Origin: Ectothiorhodospira magna
GTDB taxonomy: Bacteria; Pseudomonadota; Gammaproteobacteria; Ectothiorhodospirales; Ectothiorhodospiraceae
Direction of reading: 5' to 3'
Length of the DNA: 64,000 nt
Assembly: GCF_900110965.1 (NCBI RefSeq)
Contig: NZ_FOFO01000012.1
Location: 1-64,000 of the forward strand
The position numbers were made by a program, and so were the translations under genes. Of this stretch, positions 38,175 to 46,924 are shown one piece after another; the first letter of the stretch is position 1; the number at the start of each line of letters is the position of its first letter. The notes beneath the pieces were generated by a model. That model was given only the letters and a program-made list of their open reading frames with translations. It was not told where the DNA came from and ran no database searches.

Positions 38175-38930
38175 TCAAAAGCGTCCAGACAGATTCAGGG
38201 GAATCCGGCCTTCCCGATCCGGTCGCCCCAGAAATCCCAGGGCCTGGGATAATTCCTGCCGGGCACCTTCCCGAGTCCCCAGCCGCAGATGCACCTGATA
38301 GGCTCCGTCCGGGGTCAGTGCTGCCGTTCCCTCTGCAAACAGCGGGCCGCCCTGATCCTGAACAACAGCCTGCAGATGACCCGCTTCGGTGGCGCGCAAG
38401 GTCACACGCAGATCCCCCAGGGGGAGAGGTTCGGGCAGCCCCATAGCTGCATTGAGCCAGCCCACCACGCCAGTCGCCTGACCAAAACGCCCCTGCCAGT
38501 CCAGTTCCAGATGGGCAATATCTGCCAGCACCCGGCCCTGGACGATCAGCGGAACATTCAGACCGGCCTCAGCCAGGGCAGCCGCCGGCAGATCCGCCCG
38601 CAGGTTCTGCACACCCAGGCCCGAGGGCTGAATACCCAAACGGGCAGTGGCCTTGCCTCCCGCCAGTTGCAGCCGGACATCCAGCCGCAACTCACCCCGT
38701 AGCAGCGCCAGGGGACGGACTTGCCACTGCAGGTCCGACAGCATCAGCCCATTCACCCGGACCTGCCGGGCCTGGCCTTGCCAAAAGGTGCCAGAAATGC
38801 CTGCCAATTCAACATGTTCAGGCACTTTGCCCCGGTCATCAAGCCATTGCCATGCCAAAGACGCCGGCAGGGTCAGCAGCAGACATATCAGGTAAGCCAT
38901 GACGCCCAGACCAGACAGTGCCGCCTTCAC
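38175..38930 (-). CDS. gspN: Type II secretion system protein GspN
   Basis: 251 residues: one N-terminal membrane segment (MAYLICLLLTLPASLAWQWL) and a periplasmic domain beginning VELAGISGTFWQGQARQVRVNG, the conserved GspN entry (GxxGTxWxG). GspN is an accessory inner-membrane component absent from some systems. Its start overlaps the gspM stop as ATGA. It is the last gene of the gspK-L-M-N run. Confidence 0.9.
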   Translation of the reverse strand: MKAALSGLGVMAYLICLLLTLPASLAWQWLDDRGKVPEHVELAGISGTFWQGQARQVRVNGLMLSDLQWQVRPLALLRGELRLDVRLQLAGGKATARLGIQPSGLGVQNLRADLPAAALAEAGLNVPLIVQGRVLADIAHLELDWQGRFGQATGVVGWLNAAMGLPEPLPLGDLRVTLRATEAGHLQAVVQDQGGPLFAEGTAALTPDGAYQVHLRLGTREGARQELSQALGFLGRPDREGRIPLNLSGRF

Positions 38931-39424
38931 GCCTCCGGCCCCTCCAGCACCAGCCGTACATTGACCCGACCCGCCTCAGATTGGCGGTCCACCACCAGAC
39001 CGGTCACCTGAATGCCGTATTCCTGCACCAGCCCGTCCAGCCAGCGCAACAGGTCGTCAAAAGCGACATGCTCCATCCAGACCCGAACCGTGCCGGCCCC
39101 CTCTGGCTGGACCCGGCGCAAACCGGAGGCCAGATTGGCCTGTCGGGCCGTGGCATCCACCAGCCCCAGCAGGGACTGCGCCCCTTGAACCCTCGGCAGA
39201 TCACTGGACTGACCCCGGGCAGCCTGCACCTGTGCCGAAGCCGCCATCATCCAGTCCAGATCATTCTGGAGCCGTTCCACAGTGCGGGCCGCATTGTCCA
39301 GTCGATCATTGAGCGGCAGCCAGATCAGGCCGTAGGGCAGGATCAGCAGCAACAGCAGCCCCCCAATAATGAGCGTTCGCCGGTCCCGGGATGAGCACGC
39401 TTGCCACCATGAAATCATCGACAC
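38927..39424 (-). CDS. gspM: Type II secretion system protein GspM
   Basis: 165 residues: a short cytoplasmic stretch, a membrane helix (LIIGGLLLLLILPYGLIWLPL), a coiled region (DRLDNAARTVERLQNDLDWM) and a periplasmic ferredoxin-like domain. GspM bridges GspL to the rest of the inner-membrane platform. The low sequence conservation of GspM makes position in the cluster the main support. It lies 9 bp after gspL. Confidence 0.88.
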   Translation of the reverse strand: MSMISWWQACSSRDRRTLIIGGLLLLLILPYGLIWLPLNDRLDNAARTVERLQNDLDWMMAASAQVQAARGQSSDLPRVQGAQSLLGLVDATARQANLASGLRRVQPEGAGTVRVWMEHVAFDDLLRWLDGLVQEYGIQVTGLVVDRQSEAGRVNVRLVLEGPEA

Positions 39425-39433
39425 CTCGACGGT

Positions 39434-40726
39434 TTAAAAGGAAGAATGCTGATGACTGCGAATCAAGATACGGCTGTCGACCCGGTCCTCCCGGGTACTG
39501 GCGGATTGAATATCCACACTCCAGCCTGGATTGGATTCCAGCCGTTGCCGCAGTCGGTCCAGGCTTTGCAGATCAGCCAAATGCAGGTCCAGATCCAGTC
39601 GACCGGGCTGATAACGCAGGCTCTGGATCACCAGTCCAGACTCGGCAGCCAGCACCGGGCCAGTCGCCGTGAGCAGGGCGACCAGGCCCGATGCTGCCGG
39701 GTCATTCCCCTGATTCTGCTGCAGGCTGTTGAGGGCAGTCTGCATTTGACGCCGGGGGTCCACCACCCGACTGCCGGGGAAAGTCTGCTGGAAAATCCCG
39801 GTGATGTGTTGCGCCAATCGTTCCTGCTCCGCCTGCAGGCTGCGTAGCTCCCATCCCAGGGCGATGAACTGGACCAAGGCCAGCGCCAGCATCAGGGCCG
39901 CCACCAACCGCCAGGGGCGCCACTGTTGCCCCAAACCATCACGAGGATTAAACGGACCACAGGCCAGATTGAACGGGGGAGATGGGGGCCAGGTCTTGAC
40001 GATGATTGCAGCCAGGGTTTCAGCACTGACTGTCTGCCTGATCTGGATGCCGAAGGTCTGTCCTGAGGATGCTATGGCTTCATCTACGGGCCAGGGCGGA
40101 CCATGGCGGTGAATTTCCAGGAATTGGGGGCGTTGTTCCGGTGGCGTTTCATGCCACTGCAGCTGCAACAAAAAGGCTGCATTATCCCGTTCCATGGCCA
40201 GACCATCACCATCAGCGGGATTGAGCCAGGCCATGGGGCCTTCCAGCCAGACCGTCCAGCCCTGTTGTGTCTCGGGTAAAACCGCCGTCTCGGGTACTAT
40301 CTCACGGGGTTCAAGCCCCTGTTGACGCAGCGCATCCTGCCAGATTGCCATGTCTGCCATCGCCACCACTGCTACCCGCAGACGACCTTGTCGATCCCAG
40401 GCACCGGGAACACAGTGCAACCCCTCCACATCATCTGCCAGTTGATCCTCCAGGGCATAGGGTAACGCCTTCAACATGGCCCGACGGTTGCGGGTGGGCA
40501 TTGCCACCCGGGTCAGCATGACCTTGACCCCAGGCACCAGCAGGATCAGGCGTCCTTCCGGCAGGGATTTTGCCAGTGTATCCAGGGGCGCCGGGGCCGA
40601 GTGCTCCACAGTGCCATCCATCCTCACCCACAAAGCCGCCCAGGGTGCTTGGGCATCATCGGGATCAGTGGGCCGTAAAAAAACCGGGCTGGGGTTCACC
40701 GCAGACCTCCATTGCATCATGTTCAC
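39434..40726 (-). CDS. gspL: Type II secretion system protein GspL
   Basis: 430 residues. The cytoplasmic actin-like domain carries the conserved LVPGVKVMLTRVAMPTRNRRAMLKALPYALEDQLADDVEGLH; one membrane segment (about residues 260-280, WRLVAALMLALALVQFIALG) precedes a periplasmic domain. GspL recruits the ATPase GspE to the inner membrane. GTG 40726 overlaps the gspK stop as GTGA; the ATG two codons later is an alternative. No gspE is present in this window. Confidence 0.92.
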   Translation of the reverse strand: MNMMQWRSAVNPSPVFLRPTDPDDAQAPWAALWVRMDGTVEHSAPAPLDTLAKSLPEGRLILLVPGVKVMLTRVAMPTRNRRAMLKALPYALEDQLADDVEGLHCVPGAWDRQGRLRVAVVAMADMAIWQDALRQQGLEPREIVPETAVLPETQQGWTVWLEGPMAWLNPADGDGLAMERDNAAFLLQLQWHETPPEQRPQFLEIHRHGPPWPVDEAIASSGQTFGIQIRQTVSAETLAAIIVKTWPPSPPFNLACGPFNPRDGLGQQWRPWRLVAALMLALALVQFIALGWELRSLQAEQERLAQHITGIFQQTFPGSRVVDPRRQMQTALNSLQQNQGNDPAASGLVALLTATGPVLAAESGLVIQSLRYQPGRLDLDLHLADLQSLDRLRQRLESNPGWSVDIQSASTREDRVDSRILIRSHQHSSF

Positions 40727-41652
40727 GGATCGCAGGCGGTCTGTTCCCGCAACAGCACCTGCTGCTCCAGGCTATCGAGTACGCTACACAGCAAGAAGCG
40801 CCGCCCCGCCAACTCCGTGCGCACCATCAAACGAAAGTATCGGGACGTCACCGCTTCTGCCTCCCCCTCCCCGCCAAAGGCCCGTTGCAGGATATCCGGG
40901 GCCATTTCCAGATTCATGGGCGCCATTGTATCCGGCAAAGCGGTTACATAGGGCGCCAATGCCTGCCAGACAGGAGGTGTCACCCCGGCCACCAGGCGTA
41001 ATTCGGTGGCACTGACCATCGGCTGGTTTCCACTCAGGTAGGGGGGGTCCAACGACCGATACACCGGAGGGTCCGTGGATGGATCAAACCAGTCCAGTAT
41101 CTGGGTCAGCAGGTATTCCGGGTCCAACCGCAACTCCGGGGATGCTTGAGCAATATTTTCCAGCAACCGGATAAACCCCTGTCTGGAAGCCTCATCCTTG
41201 CGGATTAACCCATTGAGATTGAAGCGGCAATGTAAATCCTCCACCCAAATCAACAACTCGGCCCCTTCCAGATCAACCGGGATCACGGGTGACAGGCAGG
41301 CTTCCCAAGGCAGTTCTCCTGCCTCATTCCGCTCACCCAGCAGTTGCAGGGCATAGGTTTCTGCGCCCAAGGACAGGTGGTAGGCCTGATCGTGGGTAAG
41401 GATATTCGTGGTCCGGCGGATATCCAGATGCTGCCGGGTGGCCATCGACACCGCAACAATGGTCGCCAGGGCCACCACCAGCAACGCGGTGATCAGGGCG
41501 ACGCCGCGTTGAGTGGCATGCCCCTGATCACGCCATGACAGACAATGGGCCCACTGGCGTTGTGGTCGGTATGGCAGTGGGCTGAGGCGAGGGCTGTGGA
41601 CACGTTGACAAGAAGTATCCGGGGGTGTACGAATCGGGTCTGTGGCACGCAT
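40723..41652 (-). CDS. gspK: Type II secretion minor pseudopilin GspK
   Basis: 309 residues. The pseudopilin signature is RGVALITALLVVALATIVAVSM (cleavage after Gly at about residue 50), followed by a globular domain typical of GspK: CRFNLNGLIRKD, ILDWFDPSTDP, PYLSGNQPMVSATELRLVAGVTP. GspK caps the pseudopilus tip. The leader before the cleavage site is about 50 residues, much longer than usual, but a GGAG ribosome site supports ATG 41652 and no nearer start is apparent. The first gene of this group; gspC-J are not next to it. Confidence 0.92.
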   Translation of the reverse strand: MRATDPIRTPPDTSCQRVHSPRLSPLPYRPQRQWAHCLSWRDQGHATQRGVALITALLVVALATIVAVSMATRQHLDIRRTTNILTHDQAYHLSLGAETYALQLLGERNEAGELPWEACLSPVIPVDLEGAELLIWVEDLHCRFNLNGLIRKDEASRQGFIRLLENIAQASPELRLDPEYLLTQILDWFDPSTDPPVYRSLDPPYLSGNQPMVSATELRLVAGVTPPVWQALAPYVTALPDTMAPMNLEMAPDILQRAFGGEGEAEAVTSRYFRLMVRTELAGRRFLLCSVLDSLEQQVLLREQTACDP

Positions 41653-41890
41653 CGGCGTATCTCCGTGGCCTTCTTTTGGCTCTGTGGCTCTAAAGAGACA
41701 CGATCTTGCCGGCGCATGTCCACCCCCATCTTCCCCTATCTTGCTGTTTCACAAGGAAATAAAGGGTGAAAAACGTGGGGATATCCCGTCGTTTTCCGGT
41801 GCGCCAGCTCAACAATCCTTTCCACCAAGGCTTTGATTTCAAGATCAAGAGCAGGTTGCCCCATCCCTGACACAACGGACCTGACCCCTA

Positions 41891-43786
41891 ATGACACAGG
41901 ATCAATGGCTCATTCTGACCATCCTGACCGCAACGGTCGCCATGTTCTTGTGGGGTCGCTGGCGCCACGACATGGTGGCGGCCGGTGCCCTGCTGGCCTG
42001 CGTGGTGGTGGGCCTGGTACCCGCCCGCGAGGCCTTCGCCGGGTTCGGCCACCCGGCGGTGATCACGGTGGCCTGTGTGCTGGTGCTCAGTCGCGGTCTG
42101 CAGACGTCGGGGGCCGTGGACGTGCTGGCGCGCACCGTGTTGCCGGCCCAGTCCGGACGCATGCTCAGTCTCATGGCGCTGATGGGCCTGGGGGCCTTCC
42201 TGTCGGGGTTCATGAATAATGTGGGGGCCATGGCCTTGCTCATGCCGGTGGCGATCCATCTGTCCCAGCGACTCGAACTCACCCCCGGTCAGGTGCTCAT
42301 GCCGCTGGCCTTTGGCACCATTCTCGGCGGCATGACCACACTGATCGGCACCCCGCCCAATCTCATCGTCTCCGGTTTTCGCGCCGAAACCGGACTGGGC
42401 AGTTTTACCATGTTCGACTTTGCTCCCATCGGGCTGGCCGTCGCGCTGGCGGGTGTGCTGTTCGTTGCCCTGATCGGCTGGCGGCTGGTGCCGGCGCGCA
42501 AGCAGTCAGGCATCGAGGGCTTTGAATCCGGCGCCTACATCACCGAGGTGCGCGTCCTGGAAGACAGCAAGGCCGCGGGCATGCGGCTACGGGAGATCGA
42601 GCATGCGCTGGCCGATGTGGACGCCCAGATCATCGGTCTGGTCCAGGGGGAGGTGCGCATCATCGCCGCCAATTCAGGGCGCAAGGTGCATGCTGGCGAT
42701 ATCCTGATGATCGAAGCCGAGACAGATGCATTGACCGATATGCTGTCCATCCTGGGCCTGAAGCTGGAGGAGGAGGTCAAGCCCGAGAAGAACGAAAGCC
42801 CCGAAGCGGATGCAAAGGCCGATGCCGCCGCGGCCAAGGATAAAAAAGGCAAGGATGCGGACACGGCCGGGAAACGGGACGACGGCGACGGCGATGACAC
42901 CGAGGCCGCCGAAGCCCCGCTGAAATCCGGTGACATCGTGCTGATGGAACTGGCGGTACTGCCCAACTCGCCCCTGTCCGGACGCTCGGCCAGCGACATC
43001 CTCCTGCGCACGCGCTACGGAGTGAACCTGCTGGCCTTGTCCCGGGAGGGCAAGCGTTCGATGAAGCGGCTGCGTTCGATGGCGATCCAGTCGGGCGACC
43101 TGCTGCTGATGCAGGGTCCGCCCGAGTCCATCTCGGAATTTGCCTCCGACAATGCCTGCGTGCCCCTGGCCCAGCGGGAGCTGCGCATCCCCAACAAGCG
43201 CAAGATCTGGGAGGCCAGCCTGATCATGCTGTTCGCGGTGGGCGGTGCCGCCTTCGGACTGCTGCCGGCGGCAGTGTCCTTCGCCATCGGGGTGCTGGCT
43301 TCCATGGCCCTGCGCACCGTGCCGCCGCGAGCGGTGTACGATGCCATCGACTGGCCGGTGATCGTGTTGCTGGGTGCCCTGATCCCGGTGGCGGGGGCGA
43401 TGGAGGCCACCGGCACGGCGGACCTGATTGCCCGCCTTCTGATCGAGAACGTGGCGCAGGGTCATGCCGTTGTCGGGCTGGCGCTGATCCTGGTGGTCAC
43501 CATGTTCCTGTCCGACCTGATGAACAATGCCGCCACCGCCGCCGTGATGTGTCCCATTGCCATCGGCACCGCCGCCGCGCTGGGCGTGAGCCCCGACGCC
43601 TTCCTGATGGCGGTGGCCATCGGTGCCTCCTGCGCCTTCCTCACCCCGATCGGCCATCAGAACAACACCCTGATCCTCGGTCCGGGCGGTTTTCGCTTCA
43701 GCGACTACTGGAAGCTGGGCCTGCCCCTGGAGATCATCGTGGTGGCGGTCTCCATACCCCTGCTGCTGGTGGTGTGGCCGCTGTGA
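41891..43786 (+). CDS. SLC13-type permease with two TrkA-C domains
   Basis: 631 residues. Two blocks of membrane helices (about 1-200 and 400-631) flank two cytoplasmic RCK_C/TrkA-C domains (about 210-290 and 345-425), the plan of DASS/SLC13-like anion or citrate/sulfate transporters. The NxxT-type substrate signatures appear as GFMNNVGAMALLMPV plus LIGTPPNLIVSGF in the first half and SDLMNNAATAAVMCPIA plus TPIGHQNNTLILGPGG in the second. Between the TrkA-C domains there is a 54-residue charged, low-complexity linker (292-345). Substrate not predictable; sulfate or dicarboxylate are plausible. Confidence 0.88.
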   Translation: MTQDQWLILTILTATVAMFLWGRWRHDMVAAGALLACVVVGLVPAREAFAGFGHPAVITVACVLVLSRGLQTSGAVDVLARTVLPAQSGRMLSLMALMGLGAFLSGFMNNVGAMALLMPVAIHLSQRLELTPGQVLMPLAFGTILGGMTTLIGTPPNLIVSGFRAETGLGSFTMFDFAPIGLAVALAGVLFVALIGWRLVPARKQSGIEGFESGAYITEVRVLEDSKAAGMRLREIEHALADVDAQIIGLVQGEVRIIAANSGRKVHAGDILMIEAETDALTDMLSILGLKLEEEVKPEKNESPEADAKADAAAAKDKKGKDADTAGKRDDGDGDDTEAAEAPLKSGDIVLMELAVLPNSPLSGRSASDILLRTRYGVNLLALSREGKRSMKRLRSMAIQSGDLLLMQGPPESISEFASDNACVPLAQRELRIPNKRKIWEASLIMLFAVGGAAFGLLPAAVSFAIGVLASMALRTVPPRAVYDAIDWPVIVLLGALIPVAGAMEATGTADLIARLLIENVAQGHAVVGLALILVVTMFLSDLMNNAATAAVMCPIAIGTAAALGVSPDAFLMAVAIGASCAFLTPIGHQNNTLILGPGGFRFSDYWKLGLPLEIIVVAVSIPLLLVVWPL

Positions 43787-43903
43787 GGAGGGAAAGAGGG
43801 AAAGGTGTCTGCGACTCAAGCTTGATCTCTTCACGCTGACCGGGTGCTGGATTTTGCAAACGATCAATGACAGCACCGAAAAACACAGTAAAATTAATAT
43901 AAA

Positions 43904-43929
43904 AAATAACGATTATCAATATTTATACT
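43904..43929 (+). promoter_or_regulatory. Probable Fur box and -10 element before the TonB-dependent receptor
   Basis: AAATAAC-G-ATTATCA at 43904-43918 fits the 7-1-7 Fur motif: the right half is perfect, the left half is 4 of 7. TATACT at 43924-43929 is a likely -10 box, so Fur binding would block polymerase. The surrounding 43880-43930 is strongly AT-rich compared with the neighbouring genes. Confidence 0.6.
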
Positions 43930-44036
43930 GATAGCGTGATACGATCCGCCAAGCCAGCCATCCGATCATTCGGCAAAGCCAGCCAGGCCATCCACTACCC
44001 GAACCCGACCCCGGTTCCAGGCCTGGAGAATCCTGC

Positions 44037-46178
44037 ATGCAAGACAGCACGCCCCGCCACGGCAAGCGTACCGCCGACACCCAGGCGGATCACTTCCGTC
44101 AAGCCTCCCGTCGGCTGCCCCTGATCGGTGCCTCCGTCACCCTCTCGCTGCTGGCCGGCGGCGGAGCGCAGGCCCAGGATACCGGCGAGATCGTGACCCT
44201 GGAGGCCGTCACGGTCACCGCCGGCACACGCACTGAACGCAGCCTGGAACGGAGTCCCGGCACCGTGGAGGTGATCACCCGGGAAGACATCCAGCGCAGC
44301 GGTTCGGTCCTGCTGGCCGACATCCTGCGCAATCATTCCGCCCTGTTCGTCAGCGCCGAAGGCCTGAGCCTTTCCATCCGCGGCGCGGCGCGGGAGGACA
44401 CGGTGTTCCTGATCAACGGCCGCCGTGTACTGGGGGAACCCAGCCGTCGCTACGAGCTCAACCGCCTCACCGCCGGCCAGATCGAGCGCATCGAGATCGT
44501 CAAGGGGCCGGGCAGCGTGTTGTACGGTTCCGATGCCATGGGGGGCGTGATCAACATCATCACCCATCAGCCGGGCGAGGGCTTCGGTGGCAGCGTGGAC
44601 GTGCAGGCGGGTGTCCGGGACGGGGGTGGCGCGGAACGCTACACCGCCGCCGCGAATCTGTACGGGGGCGATGCGCTGACCCAATTCAGCCTTTTTGCCA
44701 ACGCCACGACCCGCAATGCCTACGAGGTGGGAACCACCGCCGATGTACGGGTCACCGGCAACCGGGTGCCCCCCTCCACCCACGGCAATGCCAATTCCCC
44801 GTTGCGCAACATCCAGGACCAATACCGGTTCGATGAACAGCGTCTGGACGAGGCGGACGTCTACAACCTGGGCATCATCCTCAACCGTCGCCTGACGGAC
44901 ACCCTGGAGGCGGAACTGGAACTGGGCTGGATGGAAGAAAACCGCACCCGGGACTACGTGAACACGGGACGAACCAATACCCACTACACCAACAACGCCA
45001 ACGGTCAGATCTTCCCCGCCTTCAACGTGCCCACCCGCTGGACCGACGACAACCAGCGCACCGATCTGGCCGCCGCCCTGAACTGGCAGCCGGATGGGCA
45101 TTTCAACGTCAATTACCGGATTCACCACAGCCGCTACGAAAAATCCCGCTCGGTGACCGCCCTGCCCTGGGAAGACCTGGGGTTTGCGGCCCGGGGGGAC
45201 TCCAATACGGCAGAACGCAATACCACCACCCAGGTCCTGACCAACGAACTGCTGGGGACCTGGCGCCCGGACGACCGGCACACCCTGCTGGCCGGCGCCG
45301 AATATCGGGACATGGATGGACGCTGGGACGGCGGCCTGTTCGTCCAGCACGAATGGCAGGCCACCCAGCGCCTGGATCTGGTCTATGGCCTTCGCTACGA
45401 CGAGACCTCCGTGGGCGAGGACAACACCTCCGCCAAGGTGGGCGGCGTACTGGCCCTGACCGGTGATACCCGGCTGCGCTTCAACTATGCCCAGGGCTTC
45501 AAGGTGGCCGAATCCCGCAGTTATGACGTCATACAGGTCAACCCCAACGGCACCCTGATGCTGGGCGCCCATGTGGAGGACGCGGACGTGGGCAAGACCC
45601 GCCACGACCTGAAACCCGAACGCAGCGAAACCTTCGAGATCGGCCTGCTGGGTCGCCTGGGTCCGGGGCGTTATACCCTCACGGCGTTCCACACCGATTT
45701 CCGGGATCGGGTGGAGCGGGTGACGGAACAGCCCGCCGATGTCCCATACATCACCTTCCGCAACGTGGGCGAGGCGCGGATCAAGGGTATTGAAGCCGGC
45801 CTGAACATGCCCCTGGGCCAGCAGCTGGATCTGGCCCTGTCGGCCACCTGGCTGGATGCGGAAAACCGGGATACGGGCCTGACCCTGAGCGGCACCCCGG
45901 AAAACGTGGCCGTCGCCGGGCTGAACTGGACCCCGAATGATGCCCAGATGTGGCAGCTGCGGGTACGGCACGTGGGTGAGCGCTATCTGGATGCCGCCAA
46001 CACTGACAAGGACGAGGCCTACACCGTGGCCGACCTGAACGCCAGCTTCCATCCCGCCAGCTGGCGCAGACTGGAGCTTTACGGCGGCATCGACAACCTG
46101 CTTGACCGGCGCAACGACACCAGCCTGTTCTCCGATCCGGGCCGCTATTACCGGATCGGCCTGCGGTATTTCCTCTGA
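44037..46178 (+). CDS. TonB-dependent outer-membrane receptor
   Basis: 713 residues. A signal peptide (LPLIGASVTLSLLAGGGAQAQ) leads to a TonB-box-like EAVTVTAGTRTERS, a plug domain (PGTVEVITREDIQRSGSVLLADILRN; IEIVKGPGSVLYGSDAMGGVINIIT) and a 22-stranded barrel ending in YYRIGLRYFL with the terminal aromatic signature. The plug motifs resemble catecholate/colicin I receptor (CirA-like) types, so an iron chelate is the likely ligand, agreeing with the upstream Fur box. The next gene begins 11 bp later, so they are probably co-transcribed. Confidence 0.93.
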   Translation: MQDSTPRHGKRTADTQADHFRQASRRLPLIGASVTLSLLAGGGAQAQDTGEIVTLEAVTVTAGTRTERSLERSPGTVEVITREDIQRSGSVLLADILRNHSALFVSAEGLSLSIRGAAREDTVFLINGRRVLGEPSRRYELNRLTAGQIERIEIVKGPGSVLYGSDAMGGVINIITHQPGEGFGGSVDVQAGVRDGGGAERYTAAANLYGGDALTQFSLFANATTRNAYEVGTTADVRVTGNRVPPSTHGNANSPLRNIQDQYRFDEQRLDEADVYNLGIILNRRLTDTLEAELELGWMEENRTRDYVNTGRTNTHYTNNANGQIFPAFNVPTRWTDDNQRTDLAAALNWQPDGHFNVNYRIHHSRYEKSRSVTALPWEDLGFAARGDSNTAERNTTTQVLTNELLGTWRPDDRHTLLAGAEYRDMDGRWDGGLFVQHEWQATQRLDLVYGLRYDETSVGEDNTSAKVGGVLALTGDTRLRFNYAQGFKVAESRSYDVIQVNPNGTLMLGAHVEDADVGKTRHDLKPERSETFEIGLLGRLGPGRYTLTAFHTDFRDRVERVTEQPADVPYITFRNVGEARIKGIEAGLNMPLGQQLDLALSATWLDAENRDTGLTLSGTPENVAVAGLNWTPNDAQMWQLRVRHVGERYLDAANTDKDEAYTVADLNASFHPASWRRLELYGGIDNLLDRRNDTSLFSDPGRYYRIGLRYFL

Positions 46179-46189
46179 GGACACACAAC

Positions 46190-46705
46190 ATGCCGGATAC
46201 ACGCCATCCCCGCATCCCGCGCCCTCGCCTGAAGGGCGCGGCGGCCACCGTCTTGCTGGCGCTGCTGCTCCAGGCCGGGACGGCCTGGTCGGACACCCGC
46301 CAGGAAATCATCCTGCCGCCGGCGGATCGGGATCATCTGCTGGAACACATGCGGGAGTTTCTGCAGGCTTCCAACGGCGTGCTGCGGGGCGTGCTGGACG
46401 AGGACATGGACAAGGTGGTGGAGATGGCCCGCCTGACCCTGCCCATGAGGATCAGGGACCCGGAGGCCCACGACGTGGAACTCACCCGGGACCATACGGG
46501 CCGAACCCGGCCCGAGAGGATGCAGGCGGTGATGCCGCCCCACTGGGGGAGCATGATGCGCCAGATGCGTCAGGAGTTCATGCAGATCGCGGAGGATGCC
46601 CGTCAGGGCGCGGACGGCACCCGCATCCTGCAGCGCCTGCACGGCGCCCAGGAAGTCTGTATCGCCTGCCACGAAGCCTTCCGGCTGACACCGTCGGAAG
46701 GCTGA
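46190..46705 (+). CDS. Periplasmic c-type haem protein (cytochrome c'-like)
   Basis: 171 residues with a signal peptide (AAATVLLALLLQAGTAWS, cleavage near residue 33). Helical sequence follows, and a single haem-binding CxxCH (C157, C160, H161 in EVCIACHEAF) lies near the C-terminus, as in cytochrome c' and other four-helix c-type proteins. Tandem to the TonB-dependent receptor, with an 11 bp gap. It may reduce or handle the imported iron chelate; that is speculation from position. No second haem site is present. Confidence 0.78.
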   Translation: MPDTRHPRIPRPRLKGAAATVLLALLLQAGTAWSDTRQEIILPPADRDHLLEHMREFLQASNGVLRGVLDEDMDKVVEMARLTLPMRIRDPEAHDVELTRDHTGRTRPERMQAVMPPHWGSMMRQMRQEFMQIAEDARQGADGTRILQRLHGAQEVCIACHEAFRLTPSEG

Positions 46706-46743
46706 ACAGGCAAGGGACGCGGCATGGGATTGACGCCAGGGGT

Positions 46744-46769
46744 TTGTGGGATGAAAATAAAGTTTCATC
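46744..46769 (+). repeat. 26 bp repeated sequence, copy 1
   Basis: Identical over 26 bp to 49099-49124: it begins TTGTGGGATGAAA and ends TTTCATC. This copy has only the inner part of the palindrome formed by copy 2 (diverging after TTTCATC). It follows the haem-protein gene by 38 bp. Confidence 0.75.
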
Positions 46770-46924
46770 ATTGGCGCGACGACAAAAGGAAATTACCTCG
46801 CGCCCAAAATACACAAAAAAACCTTAAAAATCAATTATTTATATAAATAAATTCATGACCAACCAAGTCACCCAATCTTCGCCGGGATGATGACCAAAAG
46901 CGTTAAAGTATCATCATAATTTTT

